Shown here piece after piece: positions 5,756-5,890 of a stretch of 5,890 nucleotides of DNA. The stretch is from an uncultured Clostridia bacterium. Its GTDB lineage: Bacteria > Bacillota > Clostridia > Christensenellales > UBA1242. The position numbers and the translations under genes were made by a program. The stretch is from the NCBI GenBank assembly GCA_944383945.1, contig CALWRL010000044.1, positions 1-5,890 on the forward strand, given 5' to 3'. The notes beneath the pieces were generated by a model. That model made no database searches. It was not told where the DNA came from and saw nothing but the letters and a program-made list of their open reading frames with translations. Position 1 is the stretch's first letter. Each line of letters opens with the position of its first letter.

Positions 5756-5795
5756 TTTTGTAGTATAAAAATCTATTGTCACAGGAAGTAAATAT

Positions 5796-5890
5796 ATGAA
5801 TAGTAAAGTTTTGGGGGCTTGCGGAGAAACAATTGCAACAGAATATTTAATTAAAAATGGCTATAAGATTTTGGACAAAAATTTTTCTAA
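5796..5890 (+). CDS. yraN: YraN family (UPF0102) protein, N-terminal part (3' truncated by window edge)
   Basis: The frame opens at an ATG 7 bases after AGGAAG (5783-5788) and stays open to the window end (31 codons). The visible residues include LGACGETIATEYL, NGYKIL and KNF, the N-terminal signature of the YraN/UPF0102 family (G-x-x-GE-x-x-A, YL, GY-x-IL, N-F). These proteins have a predicted restriction-endonuclease-like fold; Glu11 would be the first acidic active-site residue. The cellular role is poorly established. The catalytic core lies past the edge and cannot be checked. The gene starts 40 bp after rbgA on the same strand, so co-transcription is likely. A TATAAA at 5764-5769 could give extra initiation, but no -35 is visible. 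Confidence 0.82.
   Translation, partial: MNSKVLGACGETIATEYLIKNGYKILDKNFS

Noticed and set aside
5764..5769. TATAAA as a separate yraN promoter
   Set aside because: No -35-like hexamer lies at a usable distance and there is no TG extension. Co-transcription with rbgA is the simpler reading.
1..5890. Alternative genetic code (TGA as Trp), considered because of the low G+C
   Set aside because: All Trp residues in conserved motifs are TGG, every complete gene stops at TAA, and no gene needs a TGA read-through.
1..5890. CRISPR arrays, insertion sequences, tRNA/rRNA genes, riboswitches, attachment sites
   Set aside because: No spaced direct repeats, terminal inverted repeats, transposase-like ORFs, tRNA cloverleaf signatures or conserved riboswitch cores were seen in the intergenic regions, which are all under 135 bases.

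Overview
The window is a compact, AT-rich (roughly 30% G+C by eye) bacterial chromosome segment. Gene content points to a low-G+C Bacillota-type organism, most likely a clostridial or related uncultured lineage. The evidence is a lysine/glutamate-tailed YajC, a YmfI-type SDR (elongation factor P modification), a short lipoprotein-type M1 metallopeptidase, and a trmD-rbgA(ylqF)-yraN cluster. Every complete gene ends in TAA, Trp is read from TGG, and no in-frame TGA is needed, so the standard bacterial code fits. I see no mobile element, CRISPR array, tRNA or rRNA, and no gene-free stretch longer than about 135 bases.

Layout. (1) 1-444: 3' part of yajC (+), closed by a clear intrinsic terminator. 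(2) 554-1687: an MscS-type mechanosensitive channel (+) with its own promoter and Shine-Dalgarno, carrying a long lysine-rich cytoplasmic tail. (3) 1688-1770: an 83-bp convergent gap with no convincing terminator. (4) On the minus strand, an M1 lipoprotein metallopeptidase (2543-4126) is followed by ymfI (1771-2502), which has its own promoter squeezed into the 40-bp gap. (5) 4127-4259: a divergent AT-rich control region. (6) On the plus strand, trmD, then rbgA overlapping it by 13 bases, then the start of yraN, cut by the window edge.

Functional picture. The plus-strand group on the right serves translation and ribosome assembly: tRNA m1G37 methylation and late 50S assembly. The proposed YmfI activity also serves translation, finishing the modification of EF-P. 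The left side is envelope biology: Sec accessory, osmotic safety valve, surface peptidase.

The most notable signal is in the control regions. Both ymfI and trmD have an extended -10 (TGTTAYAAT) ending exactly 6 bases before an ATG, with no Shine-Dalgarno. This predicts leaderless mRNAs starting at the A of the ATG. mscS, M1 and yraN have ordinary Shine-Dalgarno sequences. A second point is an A_AAA_AAA heptamer at the trmD/rbgA overlap, placed so that a -1 slip would read straight into the rbgA ATG. I found no defence system or wholly new gene family.
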